Below are positions 51,501-62,403 of a stretch of DNA of 64,000 nt, one piece after another. The DNA is from Amycolatopsis nivea (GTDB lineage Bacteria; Actinomycetota; Actinomycetes; Mycobacteriales; Pseudonocardiaceae): assembly GCF_004522235.1 (NCBI RefSeq), contig NZ_SDLT01000002.1, forward strand, positions 202,024 to 266,023. The letters are read 5' to 3'. Position 1 is the stretch's first letter. Every line of letters starts with the position of its first letter. Made by a program: the position numbers and the translations under genes. The notes below the pieces were generated by a model. It worked only from the letters and a program-made list of their open reading frames with translations, ran no database searches and was not told where the DNA came from.

Positions 51501-52400
51501 GTGGGTATCTCGGCGTGGATCTGGTTCGTCATCGCCGCCGTCGCGCTGGTGGCGGGGCTTGGCCTGCTCTTCGCGGACCGGGCCAGGGAGGGCTCGCGCA
51601 ACCGTGAGCGGCAGCGCTGGGCCCAGTTGCGCGGCTGGCAGTTCGTGGAAGAGGACGAACGGCTGCCCCGGCAGTGGTCGGGAGGCGCGATCGGCTACTT
51701 CGGAGCCGACGCGGCGGTGAACGTCGTCGCGGGCTCCACCTTCACCTCCGACGGCCGCCGTCCGGTGTTCATCTTCGACATCGAATCGCAAGGCCAGGTG
51801 CCCGCGGTGGTCGTCGCCGTGCGCTGCAACAAGACGCACCGGGTGCCGGTCGAGATGTGGCTGTCGAGCGTGCCGTTCCAGCGCGAGAACATGCCGGAGA
51901 TGCTCGGCCCGATCGGCCAGCGCTACGCCTTCGCGGACGACTCCGAGGGGGCGCGCCAGGTCATCACCCAGGACCTGGTGGACGCGGCCGACCAGCTGGG
52001 CGGTGACGTCGGCGTGGCGTGGCTGGAGAACGAGTGGGTGCTGGCGAGCGTCGTGCCCGGTGCTGGGCCGTCGCGGCTTGAGCGGCTGCTGCGGGATCTG
52101 GGCGAGATCGCGGACATCGTGGACCCGTTCGACGAGGACTACGACTCGAACCGCACGTGGACGCCGTCTGCGGGGACTCCGGCTGCGCCGCCGACCAGCG
52201 CTCCTTCTCCGGCGGACACGCAGGCGACGCGGCCGGTCGATACCCGCGCAGTGGAGACGTCGGCGCCGTCGCCGGCGGACACCCGGATGACGGAGCGGCA
52301 GCCGTCTCCGCCCGCGCCGCGGACTCCGCCTCCGGGTGGGGGCGCGACTCCGACGGCTCCCGCGCGTCCGGTGGAACCTGGGCACGGCGAGGACGCCTGA
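51501..52400 (+). CDS. Single-pass membrane protein with disordered C-terminal tail
   Basis: Protein of 299 aa that I do not recognise. One N-terminal transmembrane segment, ISAWIWFVIAAVALVAGLGLLFA, is followed by a folded soluble domain of about 180 residues, with strands such as RPVFIFDIESQGQVPAVVVAVRC, and a Pro/Ala/Thr/Ser-rich tail from residue 215 onward (PAAPPTSAPSPADTQ). GTG 51501 is supported by TACCCT seven bases upstream; the longer frame is unconserved. The 281-base gap to the divergent GH105 gene shows no other gene. The domain could be a sensor or scaffold, which is guesswork. Confidence 0.75.
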   Translation: MGISAWIWFVIAAVALVAGLGLLFADRAREGSRNRERQRWAQLRGWQFVEEDERLPRQWSGGAIGYFGADAAVNVVAGSTFTSDGRRPVFIFDIESQGQVPAVVVAVRCNKTHRVPVEMWLSSVPFQRENMPEMLGPIGQRYAFADDSEGARQVITQDLVDAADQLGGDVGVAWLENEWVLASVVPGAGPSRLERLLRDLGEIADIVDPFDEDYDSNRTWTPSAGTPAAPPTSAPSPADTQATRPVDTRAVETSAPSPADTRMTERQPSPPAPRTPPPGGGATPTAPARPVEPGHGEDA

Positions 52401-52414
52401 GGGTTTGGTTTTGG

Positions 52415-52448
52415 AACCGCCCGGCCGCGCTACTGCGGCCGGGCGGTT
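52415..52448 (+). terminator. Terminator of the preceding membrane protein gene
   Basis: A perfect 14-bp stem with arms AACCGCCCGGCCGC and GCGGCCGGGCGGTT surrounds a 6-nt loop and is followed by TCG. It lies 14 bases after the stop. Confidence 0.85.
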
Positions 52449-52546
52449 TCGCGTTCCGGGCTGGCAACTTGTGCCGAGGCCTGCGACGAAGGGTTCGTGA
52501 GGGGAGCCGTCAAGCGGCGGCCCGCGTCGCGCTTACCTCCAAACGT

Positions 52547-52595
52547 CGTGAAGGGCTCCTTGAGGGAATCTAAGTCCCTCAAGGAGCCCTTCACG
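52547..52595 (-). terminator. Very strong hairpin downstream of clpB
   Basis: Perfect 21-bp stem with half CGTGAAGGGCTCCTTGAGGG plus one pair, around a 7-nt AT-rich loop. It ends the clpB transcript. Its GAAGGGC-CTTGA arms resemble the arms of the hairpin at 50028. Confidence 0.8.
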
Positions 52596-52604
52596 GACCA
52601 AACA

Positions 52605-55199
<2,595 letters not shown>

Positions 55200-55264
55200 C
55201 CCTCACCTCATGCGTTTGTGGAAATACCTGGTGACAGGCCCGACCAAGGCCCGTCGACAGGTAT

Positions 55265-55290
55265 AACGTCAGCAAAGTTGAGTCTGTTCC
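55265..55290 (-). promoter_or_regulatory. SigR/SigH-like stress promoter for clpB
   Basis: On the minus strand GGAAC is spaced by 18 bases from GTT (GTTATACC), matching the consensus of redox/heat ECF sigma factors of the SigR/SigH type, which control clpB in mycobacteria. The pair overlaps the HAIR element. The match is seen; the sigma factor is inferred. Confidence 0.5.
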
Positions 55291-55297
55291 GCTCAAC
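55277..55297. promoter_or_regulatory. HAIR-type operator for HspR
   Basis: GTTGAGT, seven bases, GCTCAAC; consensus is CTTGAGT-N7-ACTCAAG, so spacing is exact and most arm bases fit. HspR represses heat-shock genes in actinobacteria. It overlaps the end of the upstream MFS gene, 78-98 bases before the clpB ATG. Confidence 0.8.
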
Positions 55298-56480
55298 TCT
55301 GAATTGGTGCCACCGCGGCCGCGGGCAGCCTCGGTCCCAGCCTGCCGAGCCCGAGCGCGGCAAGGCAAGCGCAACCCCCGACCAGCACCCAGGGTAACCA
55401 AGCCGCCACGGAAAACAACGACACGATCGCTGGAGCGAGCACCTGAGCCACAGTGAACGCGTATTGGAACGCGGCGAGGTAACGGCCCTTCGCTTCGGGT
55501 GGTGCGGCGGCCTCGGCGAGCGCGCCGGAGCGCGGGCCGAACACCAGGTCGCCGGCGGCGAACACGAGCGTGGCGGCCAGCAGGTACGGCACCTGCCAGC
55601 TTCGCGGAACCAGCAGCACGCCGACGCTCGTCAGGCACCACGCGGCGAACAGCGCTGACCCGGCGCGCATCGCGCTGATCCGGCTGAGGCCCCGGGTGAG
55701 CCGCAGCGCGACCGTGCCACCGGCGCTGGTCAGCACGGTCAGCAGGAAGAGGATCGCGCCGGGCAGCCAGGTCGGCGCGTGCAATCGGTCGAGCACGAAC
55801 ACCGGGGTGCCGATGAGGAAGAAGTCGAGCGACAGCCCGAACAGCCCGCTCAGCAGGATCAGAGTCAGGTACGGGCGGTTGCGCCACACCCCGCTGCGCA
55901 CGCGCGCCGCGGGCGCGAACCGGCGGCCGGGCGGGATGAACACCGCGACGAGGCCCGCCGCCGCGAGGAAAGTCAGCACGTCCACGAAGAGTGCGATGGG
56001 GTAACCGCTGTCGCCGAACCAGGTGAGCAGCGCCGACGACATCAGCCCGCCGAGCCCGAACCCGCCCGCGCGCACCATTCCGACCTCGGCGAACGGCCGG
56101 TCCTTCGGCACGTCCCCGGCGACCGCGGCGACGAGCGCGAACAGGCAGCTGAAGAACAATTGTTGCCCGGCACCAAGAAGGATGGCGGCGACCACAACTC
56201 CGCCGATGTCGTGCGCGAACAAATACGCGCTGATTCCGGCGGCCTGCAACAGTTGCGAGGCAAGAACTCCGGCTCTCGGCCCAGCGCGATCCACCAGCCG
56301 CCCGGCCAGCGGCGGCATGAGAAGCCCCGCCGTGGTGCCCAAAGTGACCGCGGTGCCCGCTTCGACGAGCGGGATTCCGATCACCCGCGTCACGTAAAGC
56401 AATGCGAGCGGAAGGAAAAGTCCGGAACCGAAGTTGTCGATCCCCATTGCCAGCAACATCGCGACCCTGCTTCGCGTCAC
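55293..56480 (-). CDS. MFS transporter (12-helix type)
   Basis: Major facilitator protein of about 395 aa with twelve hydrophobic segments, beginning VAMLLAMGIDNFGSGLFLPLALLYV. Motif-A-like sequence is AGRLVDRAGPRAGVLASQLL in the loop between helices 2 and 3. Close relatives are drug or metabolite exporters of DHA1 type. The GTG at 56480 is chosen because a GGAGG lies 13 bases upstream and helix 1 follows directly; an upstream extension would add unconserved residues. It is separated from clpB by only 93 bases, and the clpB operator overlaps its last codons. A hairpin at 56566 separates it from the second exporter cassette. Confidence 0.88.
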   Translation of the reverse strand: MTRSRVAMLLAMGIDNFGSGLFLPLALLYVTRVIGIPLVEAGTAVTLGTTAGLLMPPLAGRLVDRAGPRAGVLASQLLQAAGISAYLFAHDIGGVVVAAILLGAGQQLFFSCLFALVAAVAGDVPKDRPFAEVGMVRAGGFGLGGLMSSALLTWFGDSGYPIALFVDVLTFLAAAGLVAVFIPPGRRFAPAARVRSGVWRNRPYLTLILLSGLFGLSLDFFLIGTPVFVLDRLHAPTWLPGAILFLLTVLTSAGGTVALRLTRGLSRISAMRAGSALFAAWCLTSVGVLLVPRSWQVPYLLAATLVFAAGDLVFGPRSGALAEAAAPPEAKGRYLAAFQYAFTVAQVLAPAIVSLFSVAAWLPWVLVGGCACLAALGLGRLGPRLPAAAVAPIQS

Positions 56481-56565
56481 ATATTCGACGCTACCTCCGG
56501 GAGAGGGGGACGAGGCAGGGCCGGGAGGGCGCATCGCTTGGCGGCAAATGCCACTCCCAGTAGAA

Positions 56566-56615
56566 AGCTCGTGAGTGTCTACCGCGGCGAGAACCGCGAC
56601 AAACACTCACGAGCT
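56566..56615 (-). terminator. Terminator of the second exporter cassette
   Basis: Arms AGCTCGTGAGTGT and ACACTCACGAGCT (13 bp) enclose an inner CGCGG/CCGCG stem. On the minus strand TTTCT follows. It lies four bases beyond the exporter stop. Confidence 0.85.
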
Positions 56616-56618
56616 CCT

Positions 56619-58751
56619 TTAGTCGACGCTGAGTGTTCCTTGGTGCCTAACGAACTCTCGTTCAACAGCCTCGCTCAGTTCGACATCGTGCTGTGCCGCC
56701 GCACCGTCGCCGACCGTCATCGTCTCGGCGTGCGGCGTGTATCCGTGTGCGGACACAGTGAGCGTGTAGGCGCCCGGTTCGATTCCCGTGAAGCGGTACG
56801 CGCCGTCGCCGCCCGCGATGTGCGTTGCGGTGACAATGCCCAGGCGGTCCGTAAGAGTCAGCACCGCGCCTGCGACCGCGGCGTGGCGACCGGCTGCGCG
56901 TACGCGACCTGAGATGGCGCCCTGGCTGTCCAACAGCAAGTCGTGCCAACGCGCGTTGCCGTTAAGCCGCACGGTCGACACCGCGGGCCGCGTCGAACCA
57001 GCTGTCGCGAGAAGGACGTGCTCGCCCACAGTGTCCGCCGACAACTCGTACGCGCCCGTACGTCCCGTACGCCCGACGTCGACCTGACGCCCGGTCATGT
57101 CGGTGAGCGTGAGCACGACACCGGACACTGGACGACCGCCCGCGTCGAGAACCCGGCCGCGCAGCACGGAGGTCATCTCGACCGGAGCTTCGACCACCGA
57201 GACGGCCTCGACCGAAACCGCCGCCGCGTCCGCGTCGAGCGTCCGGCGCAGCGGCACCTCCTTGATGAACAGCACCGCGAGGAAGGTGACCACGGCGATG
57301 CAGCCCGCGACGAAGAACACCGTGCCGGTCGCGTCGCCGAAGGCCCCGCGCACCACCGGCTGCAGCGCCGGCGGGAGCGACGAGATGGCGAACGTGCCGC
57401 CACCGCCGGACACTGCGCCGCCCGAGTGAATACCCATCTGCGACAGGGAGTTCGCGATGTTCGTGGCCACCCGGGCGGCGAGCACCGCACCGAGCGCGGA
57501 CACGCCCGCCGCGCCGCCGAGCGACCGGAAGAACGTGACGACCGAGGACGACGAACCGATGTCCTTCATCGCGACCGTGTTTTGGACTACCAAAACCAGG
57601 TTCTGCATCAGGAAGCCCAGTCCGAGGCCGACCAGCGCGAGGTAAACGCCCATCAGCGTCAGGTTCGTCGCGTGGTCCACCGTCGAGAGCAGGAACAGCC
57701 CGGCCAGCAGCGAAACCCCGCCCGCGACCATGAACGGCTTGGTGCGCCCGGTGCGGGAAATGACCTGCCCCGCGCCGGTGGAGGCGACGGCAAGCCCCAG
57801 CACCATCGGCAGCGTCATCAGGCCGGCGTGCGTCGGCGAGAAACCGCGCGCGATTTGGTAGTACTGGCCGAGGAACACCGAACCGCCGAACATCGCGGTG
57901 CCGACCGCCAGCGAGGCGAGCACGGACAGCGTGAAGGTGCGGTTGCGGAAGAGCCGCAGCGGAACCACCGGCTCCGCGACCCGGGATTCGACGAGAACCG
58001 CCAGCGCCAGCGCGACGATCGCACCGCCGACGTACGCGGCGCTCGACCACGAAACCCAGCCGAAGCTGCCGCCCGCCAGCGAAACCCAGATCAGCAGCAG
58101 CGCGACGCCGCCGACCAGCAGGGTCGCGCCCAGCCAGTCGATCCGCACCTTGCGCTTGAGCACCGGCAGCTTCAGCGTCCGGCCGAGCACGATGAACGCG
58201 ACGACGGCCAGCGGCACGCACACCCAGAAGCACCAGCGCCAGCCGAGCGGCGAGTCGACGATCAGCCCGCCGATCAACGGGCCGGACACGGTCGCGACGG
58301 CGAACACCGCGCCGGTGTAACCGGTGTAGCGGCCGCGGTCGCGCGGCGCGATCATCGCCGCGATGACGACCTGGATCAGCGCCTGCAGCCCGCCGAGCCC
58401 GATGCCCTGCAGCGCGCGGTAGGTGATGAGTTCGGGCATCGACTGCGCGATGCCGCCCAGCGCCGATCCGACGGTGAAAACGACGATCGCGATTTGGTAC
58501 AGCAGTTTCTTGCTGAACAGGTCGGAGAGTTTGCCCCAGATCGGGGTGGTCGCGGTCGACGTCAACAGCGTCGCGGTGACGACCCAGGTGTACTCGCTCT
58601 GCGAACCGTGCAGGTCGGCGAGGATCGTCGGCAGCGCGTTGGACACGATGGTCGACGACAGCAACGCCACGAGCAGGGCCAGCAAAAGGCCGGTGAAGGC
58701 CTTGAGGATTTCCCGGTGCGTCATCGGCTGCCCGGATGCGGTGGTTTCCAC
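56619..58751 (-). CDS. DHA2-type MFS exporter fused to two carboxypeptidase-regulatory-like domains
   Basis: Exporter of 710 aa, a paralogue of the fusion at 23115. Residues about 15-500 are the 14-helix MFS part (ALLSSTIVSNALPTILADL, WGKLSDLFSKKLLYQ motif A, GPLIGGLIVDSPLGWRW motif C). Two beta-sandwich repeats of CarboxypepD_reg/Cna_B type follow at about residues 527-605 and 606-690 (VLRGRVLDAGGRPVSGVVLT; ISGRVRAAGRHAAVAGAVLT), where the first exporter has three. The tail is predicted to be cytoplasmic. It follows a MarR gene by 11 bases on the same strand, so the cassette order is MarR then exporter, without a YceI gene here. Substrate unknown. Confidence 0.9.
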   Translation of the reverse strand: METTASGQPMTHREILKAFTGLLLALLVALLSSTIVSNALPTILADLHGSQSEYTWVVTATLLTSTATTPIWGKLSDLFSKKLLYQIAIVVFTVGSALGGIAQSMPELITYRALQGIGLGGLQALIQVVIAAMIAPRDRGRYTGYTGAVFAVATVSGPLIGGLIVDSPLGWRWCFWVCVPLAVVAFIVLGRTLKLPVLKRKVRIDWLGATLLVGGVALLLIWVSLAGGSFGWVSWSSAAYVGGAIVALALAVLVESRVAEPVVPLRLFRNRTFTLSVLASLAVGTAMFGGSVFLGQYYQIARGFSPTHAGLMTLPMVLGLAVASTGAGQVISRTGRTKPFMVAGGVSLLAGLFLLSTVDHATNLTLMGVYLALVGLGLGFLMQNLVLVVQNTVAMKDIGSSSSVVTFFRSLGGAAGVSALGAVLAARVATNIANSLSQMGIHSGGAVSGGGGTFAISSLPPALQPVVRGAFGDATGTVFFVAGCIAVVTFLAVLFIKEVPLRRTLDADAAAVSVEAVSVVEAPVEMTSVLRGRVLDAGGRPVSGVVLTLTDMTGRQVDVGRTGRTGAYELSADTVGEHVLLATAGSTRPAVSTVRLNGNARWHDLLLDSQGAISGRVRAAGRHAAVAGAVLTLTDRLGIVTATHIAGGDGAYRFTGIEPGAYTLTVSAHGYTPHAETMTVGDGAAAQHDVELSEAVEREFVRHQGTLSVD

Positions 58752-58762
58752 TTTTCGCTACT

Positions 58763-59248
58763 TCACTTTCCCGACTGCGGCGCGCCGGCGCAGTACCCGG
58801 ACGGGCCGAGCGTCGCGCGCAGACCTTCGTTCAATTCGGCGAGCTGCGACGTGAGGCCGGAGATCCGGTCCTCGTCCCAGCCGCCCAGTGCCGTCTCGAA
58901 GAACTCGAGGTACTGCTTGCGCCAGAGTTCGAGCCGGGCGAGACCGGCCTCGGACACGCTGATCAGCGACGCGCGGCCGTCCTCGGGGGCGGGGCGGCGC
59001 TCGATCAGCCCGGCGGCCTGCAACTGGGCGATCTGCCTGCTGATCACCGACAGGTCGACGAGCCTGCGCTTCGCGACCTCGGACGGACGGGCCTCGCCGT
59101 GCTTGGCGAGGTCGGACAGCAGCATCGCCGAGGCCGGGTGCAGCCCTGGCTCGTTCTGCCACGCCTGCATGATCCACAGGTGCTGGAGCTGGGCGGACGC
59201 CTTCAGTTCCCGCAGCAGTTCGAGCCGCACGTCGTCAGCTGGGCTCAT
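58763..59248 (-). CDS. MarR-family regulator of the second exporter cassette
   Basis: Winged-helix regulator of 161 aa. The recognition region is about residues 55-95 (RPSEVAKRRLVDLSVISRQIAQLQAAGLIERRPAPEDGR), with the MarR wing PEDGRASLISVS. ATG 59248 has GGGAGGAACG upstream, a strong ribosome-binding site. The gene sits 11 bases before the exporter start, so both are one transcript. The CTTGTA-N3-TACAAG inverted repeat 28 bases upstream (59276-59290) is a likely operator. It diverges from the flavohaemoglobin-like gene. Confidence 0.92.
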   Translation of the reverse strand: MSPADDVRLELLRELKASAQLQHLWIMQAWQNEPGLHPASAMLLSDLAKHGEARPSEVAKRRLVDLSVISRQIAQLQAAGLIERRPAPEDGRASLISVSEAGLARLELWRKQYLEFFETALGGWDEDRISGLTSQLAELNEGLRATLGPSGYCAGAPQSGK

Positions 59249-59275
59249 CGTTCCTCCCGGGCCTGTGCCCACTTG

Positions 59276-59290
59276 CTTGTATTCTACAAG
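59276..59290. promoter_or_regulatory. MarR operator candidate of the second cassette
   Basis: Perfect 6-bp arms CTTGTA and TACAAG around TTC. On the minus strand it contains TAGAAT, a plausible -10 box, so binding would block the marR-exporter promoter. It is unlike the TTGC-N5-GCAA sites of the first cassette. Confidence 0.65.
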
Positions 59291-59574
59291 TTTAGCTGCC
59301 GAAGGTTGCGTAGGACAACTATCTAATCGGTGAGCTGCCCCACGTCCTGACTGGCCGGTAACCCGACCGGAGCAACGATGCGGGCTTTCCGCCTCAGTGC
59401 GGCTACTCTGCGGACCAGACGCCCCGCGATGCCGACGCGGCGAGCACGTCGTGGACAACGAGGAGCAGGAGTGGCGAATTCCCCCGCGCGGCGGCGCGAG
59501 CCGAATCCGACAACCTCGGCCGCCCTGCTCTCGTGACCCTTCCCTCCCAACCCCCCGGCCTCCGGTCCCGACCC
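59291..59574. other. Rest of the divergent gap before the flavohaemoglobin-like gene
   Basis: The 326-base gap 59249-59574 holds the MarR operator at its left end. The rest shows a TACTCT box at about 59403-59408 that could be a -10 element for the plus-strand gene, but no credible gene or further palindrome. Confidence 0.4.
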
Positions 59575-60771
59575 ATGAACGACGACAGCCCGATGACAGC
59601 CGATTCGATCAGCCCGCTCCCGCGGACCTCAGCCGCGCCCCGGCAGGCGCCCGCCGCCGTCGTCGCGATGGTGCAGCTCATCCGCGACACCTGGGCCAAA
59701 TCGGAGCCGTACGCGCCGGAGATCTCGCAGTTCTTCTACGGGATGCTGTTCACCCTCGCGCCCGCCACGCGCGATTTCTTCCCGATCAACATGGAAGTGC
59801 AGGGCGGGCGCATCATCCGCGCGCTGGCCCGCGTCGTGCAGATGGTGGACCGGCCGGACGACCTGCTGCCGTTCCTGCGCCAGCTCGGCCGCGACCACCG
59901 CAAGTTCGGCGTCGCCCCCAAGCATTACGAGGCCGTCGGGACCGCGCTGCTGGCCGCGTTGAAAAACCACCTCGGCCCGGACTGGACGCCGGAGGTCGAG
60001 CGCGCGTGGGCGGAGGCGTTCACCATCGTCGCGCGCGCGATGCAGGAGGCCGCGGCGGCGGACGAGAACCCGGCGTCGTGGTCGGCGACCGTGGTCGAGC
60101 ACCGGCGGCTCACCTGGGATCTCGCGCTGGTGCGGGTGATCCCGGACCAGCCGGTGCCGTATTCGCCGGGTCAGTACATGAGCGTCGAGGTGCCGCAGCG
60201 GCCGCGGTTGTGGCGGTACCTGTCGCCGGCGAACGCGCCGCGCGAGGACGGCGGCATCGAATTCCACGTGCGCGCGGTCGACGGCGGCTGGGTGTCGCGG
60301 GCGATCGTGAGCCACACGCAGGCGGGCGACGTCTGGCGGCTCGGTCCGCCGCTGGGCCGGATGACCGTCAACCGCGAACAGTCGCGCGGGGTGCTGATGG
60401 TCGCGGGGGGCACCGGGGTCGCGCCGCTGCGCGCGATTCTCGACCATCTCGCGCTGTGGGGCGAGAACCCGAAGACCCGGCTGTTCTACGGCGGCCCGAC
60501 CCGCGAAGACCTCTACGACCTGGAAGAACTGCGCGCGCTCGCCGCGACCAACCCGTGGCTCACCATCACCCCGGTCGTCGAACGCGGCGACCATCTGCCC
60601 GGGTGCGAACACGGCACGCTCGCCGAGGCGGTCACGCGGTACGGCGCGTGGCCGGACCACGACATCCTGGTGTCCGGTTCGCCGGCGATGATCCGCGCGA
60701 CGGTGTCGCGGATGCTGGTCGCGGGCAGCGCGCTGGACCAGATCCAGTACGACCCGTTCACGGCGGACTGA
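59575..60771 (+). CDS. Flavohaemoglobin-like protein (globin plus FAD/NAD reductase)
   Basis: Protein of 398 aa with a globin domain (residues about 30-165) and a ferredoxin-reductase-like FAD- and NAD-binding part (about 170-398), the layout of bacterial flavohaemoglobins that turn nitric oxide into nitrate. The proximal haem histidine is likely H108 (GRDHRKFGV) and the distal B10 tyrosine Y55 (FFYGMLF). The FAD motif is WRYLSPAN, the NAD motif GVLMVAGGTGVAPLRAI, and the C-terminal DILVSGSPAMI resembles the family. ATG 59575 is chosen; ATG 59593 is possible. It is followed by a dienelactone-hydrolase gene five bases after its stop, so they are probably co-transcribed. Confidence 0.9.
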   Translation: MNDDSPMTADSISPLPRTSAAPRQAPAAVVAMVQLIRDTWAKSEPYAPEISQFFYGMLFTLAPATRDFFPINMEVQGGRIIRALARVVQMVDRPDDLLPFLRQLGRDHRKFGVAPKHYEAVGTALLAALKNHLGPDWTPEVERAWAEAFTIVARAMQEAAAADENPASWSATVVEHRRLTWDLALVRVIPDQPVPYSPGQYMSVEVPQRPRLWRYLSPANAPREDGGIEFHVRAVDGGWVSRAIVSHTQAGDVWRLGPPLGRMTVNREQSRGVLMVAGGTGVAPLRAILDHLALWGENPKTRLFYGGPTREDLYDLEELRALAATNPWLTITPVVERGDHLPGCEHGTLAEAVTRYGAWPDHDILVSGSPAMIRATVSRMLVAGSALDQIQYDPFTAD

Positions 60772-60775
60772 GGCG

Positions 60776-61468
60776 ATGGACATCCGGATTCCGGTGGCCG
60801 ACGGGGAAATCGACGGCTATCTGGCGGTGCCGTCCGGCGAGGGTCCGTTCCCGGCGGTCGTGCTGATCCACGACATTTTCGGGCTCAACCAGGACGCGCG
60901 CGAGATCACCGACCGGTACGCCGCCGCGGGATATCTCGCGCTGAGCCCCGATCTGTACTCGCGCGGCGGCATGATCCGGTGCGTCAAGCGGACTTTCCAG
61001 GAGATGCTCGCCCGCGAGGGCCGGGCGTTCGCGGACATCGAGGCGGCGCGGGCGCTCGTCGCCGGACGGGACGACGCGACCGGCAAGGTCGGCGTCGTCG
61101 GGTTCTGCATGGGCGGCGGGTTCGCGTTGGTGGCTGCCTCGCGGGAGTTCGACGCTTCCGCTCCGTACTACGGCGCACTGCCGAAAGATCTGTCTATTTT
61201 GGACGGTGCCTGTCCGATCGTCGGCAGCTTCGGCGGCAAGGACCTCTCGCTGCGCGGTGCCGCGGCCAAGCTCGACGCCGCGCTCACCGAACGCGGAATC
61301 CCGCACGATGTCAAGGAATATCCGGACGCCGGGCACGGTTTCGCGAACCACTACCGGCCCGCACCGCTGGCCGCGGTCGCCCGGGTCGCCGGAATGGGCT
61401 ACCACGAGCCCTCGGATTCCGACGCCTGGCGACGCGTGATGGCGTTCTTCGGCGAGCACCTGAAGTAG
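60776..61468 (+). CDS. Dienelactone hydrolase-family protein
   Basis: Alpha/beta-hydrolase of 230 aa in the dienelactone-hydrolase family, which opens lactones such as those from chlorocatechol breakdown, though many members have other small-ester substrates. The nucleophile is C111 in GFCMGGGFAL; the acid is in FGGKDLS and the histidine in PDAGHGF, giving a Cys-Asp-His triad. ATG 60776 starts four bases after the globin stop. Its link to the flavohaemoglobin-like protein is only positional. A convergent membrane-protein gene begins immediately after its stop. Confidence 0.92.
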   Translation: MDIRIPVADGEIDGYLAVPSGEGPFPAVVLIHDIFGLNQDAREITDRYAAAGYLALSPDLYSRGGMIRCVKRTFQEMLAREGRAFADIEAARALVAGRDDATGKVGVVGFCMGGGFALVAASREFDASAPYYGALPKDLSILDGACPIVGSFGGKDLSLRGAAAKLDAALTERGIPHDVKEYPDAGHGFANHYRPAPLAAVARVAGMGYHEPSDSDAWRRVMAFFGEHLK

Positions 61469-62167
61469 TCAGCCCAGCGTGCTCACGTAGCCGAGCGCGC
61501 CGACCGCGACCGCGCCGAGGCAGGCGAGGCCGAACGTGCGTCGGTCCGGGCGTTCGGCTTGTTTCAGCAGTTGGACGCCGGGAGGCACCAGCGCAACGCA
61601 CAGCCCGGCCGCGGCGACGATCGACCACGGCGTCGTTCCTTTGAGGACACCGAGCGGCATGAGCATCGCCGCGGCGAGTGCTACTGCGCGCACCCGCCCG
61701 AGCACTCCGGCGCGATAGGCGGCGAAAGCCAGCAGCGGCCAGCCGAACATGATCGTGAACGACAAGAAGCTGAACAGGTGCAGGTCGCCGTAGGCGTCCG
61801 CGACGAACGCGGTCGCGTAATCCGCTCCGCGGTGCCGCGCGAGATCCGTTGCGGCCTGGTCGAATCCGCCACGGAAGACCCGCTCCGCCAGACCGATCAG
61901 CACCAGAGCACCGGACCACGCCGCCCAGCGCGGCTTCCGCATCGCGATCTGCCGGACCACTGTGGACACTGCGAAGAGCAGAACCACCTGACCGGCCACG
62001 AAACAGGTCGCAGCCGCGGTCATCTGGGCTGGATGCTGCACCGAAGCGGCTAGCTGGTGCGGGAAGAAGAACGGATACGGCAGGCGCAGCAGCACGCCGG
62101 CGAGCACGAGCACCGGGCCGAGGACGAGCGCCGCTCCGCCGAGGCGAGGGCCGGGAAAGGTCGACAT
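61469..62167 (-). CDS. Polytopic membrane protein of unknown function
   Basis: Protein of 232 aa with about seven hydrophobic segments (AALVLGPVLVLAGVLL, CFVAGQVVLLFAVSTVV, WSGALVLIGLAERVF, SFLSFTIMFGWPLLAFAA, VALAAAMLMPLGVL, LACLGAVAVGALGYV) and a histidine- and aspartate-bearing loop (ARHRGADYATAFVADAYGDLH). I do not recognise the family. ATG 62167 is chosen because the first hydrophobic segment begins about 12 residues later; an upstream frame is unconserved. It is convergent with the dienelactone hydrolase and divergent from the sensor kinase, with a 236-base gap. Confidence 0.75.
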   Translation of the reverse strand: MSTFPGPRLGGAALVLGPVLVLAGVLLRLPYPFFFPHQLAASVQHPAQMTAAATCFVAGQVVLLFAVSTVVRQIAMRKPRWAAWSGALVLIGLAERVFRGGFDQAATDLARHRGADYATAFVADAYGDLHLFSFLSFTIMFGWPLLAFAAYRAGVLGRVRAVALAAAMLMPLGVLKGTTPWSIVAAAGLCVALVPPGVQLLKQAERPDRRTFGLACLGAVAVGALGYVSTLG

Positions 62168-62403
62168 GCCGCTCACCGTGCCCGGCCGGGAGCCCCGCGC
62201 ACATCGGTCCGGGGCGGACAGTTCCCCACCGCGGAACCAGCCCAGGGGATGACCCGCCACAGCACGATGTGCGCGCCCTCCGTACTGGCTAACGTGGGGT
62301 TGCCCATCCGACCGAAAGCAGGCCGACCCTGAAGCGGCACGTAACCTTCGCAGCGAAGTCATTCGGCCGTGGCGGCGGCCGGATCAGCAACGATCGGCAG
62401 ACT

